Shown: piece after piece, positions 22,388 to 22,411 of the stretch
How the letters are laid out: every line of letters begins with the position of its first letter
Numbering within the stretch: position 1 is the stretch's first letter
DNA from: Minisyncoccota bacterium
GTDB lineage: Bacteria > Patescibacteriota > Minisyncoccia > Phycocordibacterales > UBA9973
Direction of reading: 5' to 3'
Assembly: GCA_017992485.1 (NCBI GenBank)
Contig: JAGOOL010000005.1
Span: 1-22,411, forward strand
Length of the DNA stretch: 22,411 bases
Position numbers and translations under genes: made by a program
The notes under the pieces: generated by a model
What the model was told of the DNA's origin: nothing
Databases searched by the model: none
The model's input: the letters and a program-made list of their open reading frames with translations, nothing else

Positions 22388-22410
22388 GTAAACCGCTGGA
22401 GTAAACCACT
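22388..22410. repeat. Short direct repeat at the right edge
   Basis: GTAAACCGCT (22388-22397) and GTAAACCACT (22401-22410) repeat with a 13-base period and one difference. The first copy also pairs with AGCGG and TTTA just upstream (from 22376). The array may continue beyond the window. The rest of 22252-22411 holds no credible gene. Confidence 0.45.
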
Positions 22411-22411
22411 C

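Noticed and set aside
20142..22409. Longer mod reading frame beginning near the right edge (57 extra residues)
   Set aside because: The extension crosses inverted and direct repeats and reads as low-quality sequence. The ATG at 22238 gives a normal Mod start and lies 7 bases after a -10 box.
1..22411. CRISPR arrays, tRNA and rRNA genes, insertion sequences
   Set aside because: No regularly spaced repeats, cloverleaf-type sequences, rRNA signatures or transposase motifs were seen on either strand.

Overview
The window looks like part of a chromosome from a small-genome Candidate Phyla Radiation (Patescibacteria, Parcubacteria-like) bacterium. This is inferred from the type IV pilus gene set without outer-membrane secretin (PilQ) or PilP, the PilN that starts with a short tail carrying FIPKKP, very tight gene packing, and a near absence of Shine-Dalgarno sequences. 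No rRNA or other phylogenetic marker is present, so the placement is tentative.

Layout. 1-689 (-): the 5' part of ligA (NAD-dependent DNA ligase), running off the left edge. 715-4181 (-): prepilin peptidase pilD followed by four minor-pilin-like genes, read from a promoter with a 9-bp inverted repeat around its -10 box. 4273-4728 and 5260-4832 (-): two small major-pilin-like genes with almost identical 5' ends, separated by a rho-independent terminator. 5358-8063 (-): response regulator, pilT and pilC. 8102-11805 (-): pilN, pilO, a PilP-position protein with a fibronectin-III-like end, and pilB. 11981-13099 (-): pilM, with a 96-bp structured inverted-repeat element between it and pilN. Together these encode an almost complete inner-membrane type IV pilus machine: PilM/N/O platform-linking proteins, PilC platform, PilB extension motor, PilT retraction motor, PilD processing and six pilins. 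ComF next door suggests DNA uptake as one use.

13255-13905 (+): comF. 13975-16253 (+): a membrane-anchored serine hydrolase of the beta-lactamase/PBP fold and a cyanophycin-synthetase-like ATP-grasp enzyme, probably one unit. 16178-16729 (-): an unknown gene whose end overlaps the ATP-grasp gene tail to tail. 16789-22238 (-): a type III restriction-modification operon, mod - small beta-rich protein - small membrane/coiled-coil protein - res. It is AT-richer than the pilus region, with two uncharacterised small genes placed between mod and res. 22239-22411 is non-coding and rich in inverted and direct repeats.

A recurring feature is that most transcription units have a -10-like hexamer 6-7 bases before the ATG and no ribosome binding site, which suggests leaderless mRNAs. 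No gene-free stretch exceeds about 175 bases. I saw no tRNA, rRNA, CRISPR array or transposase.
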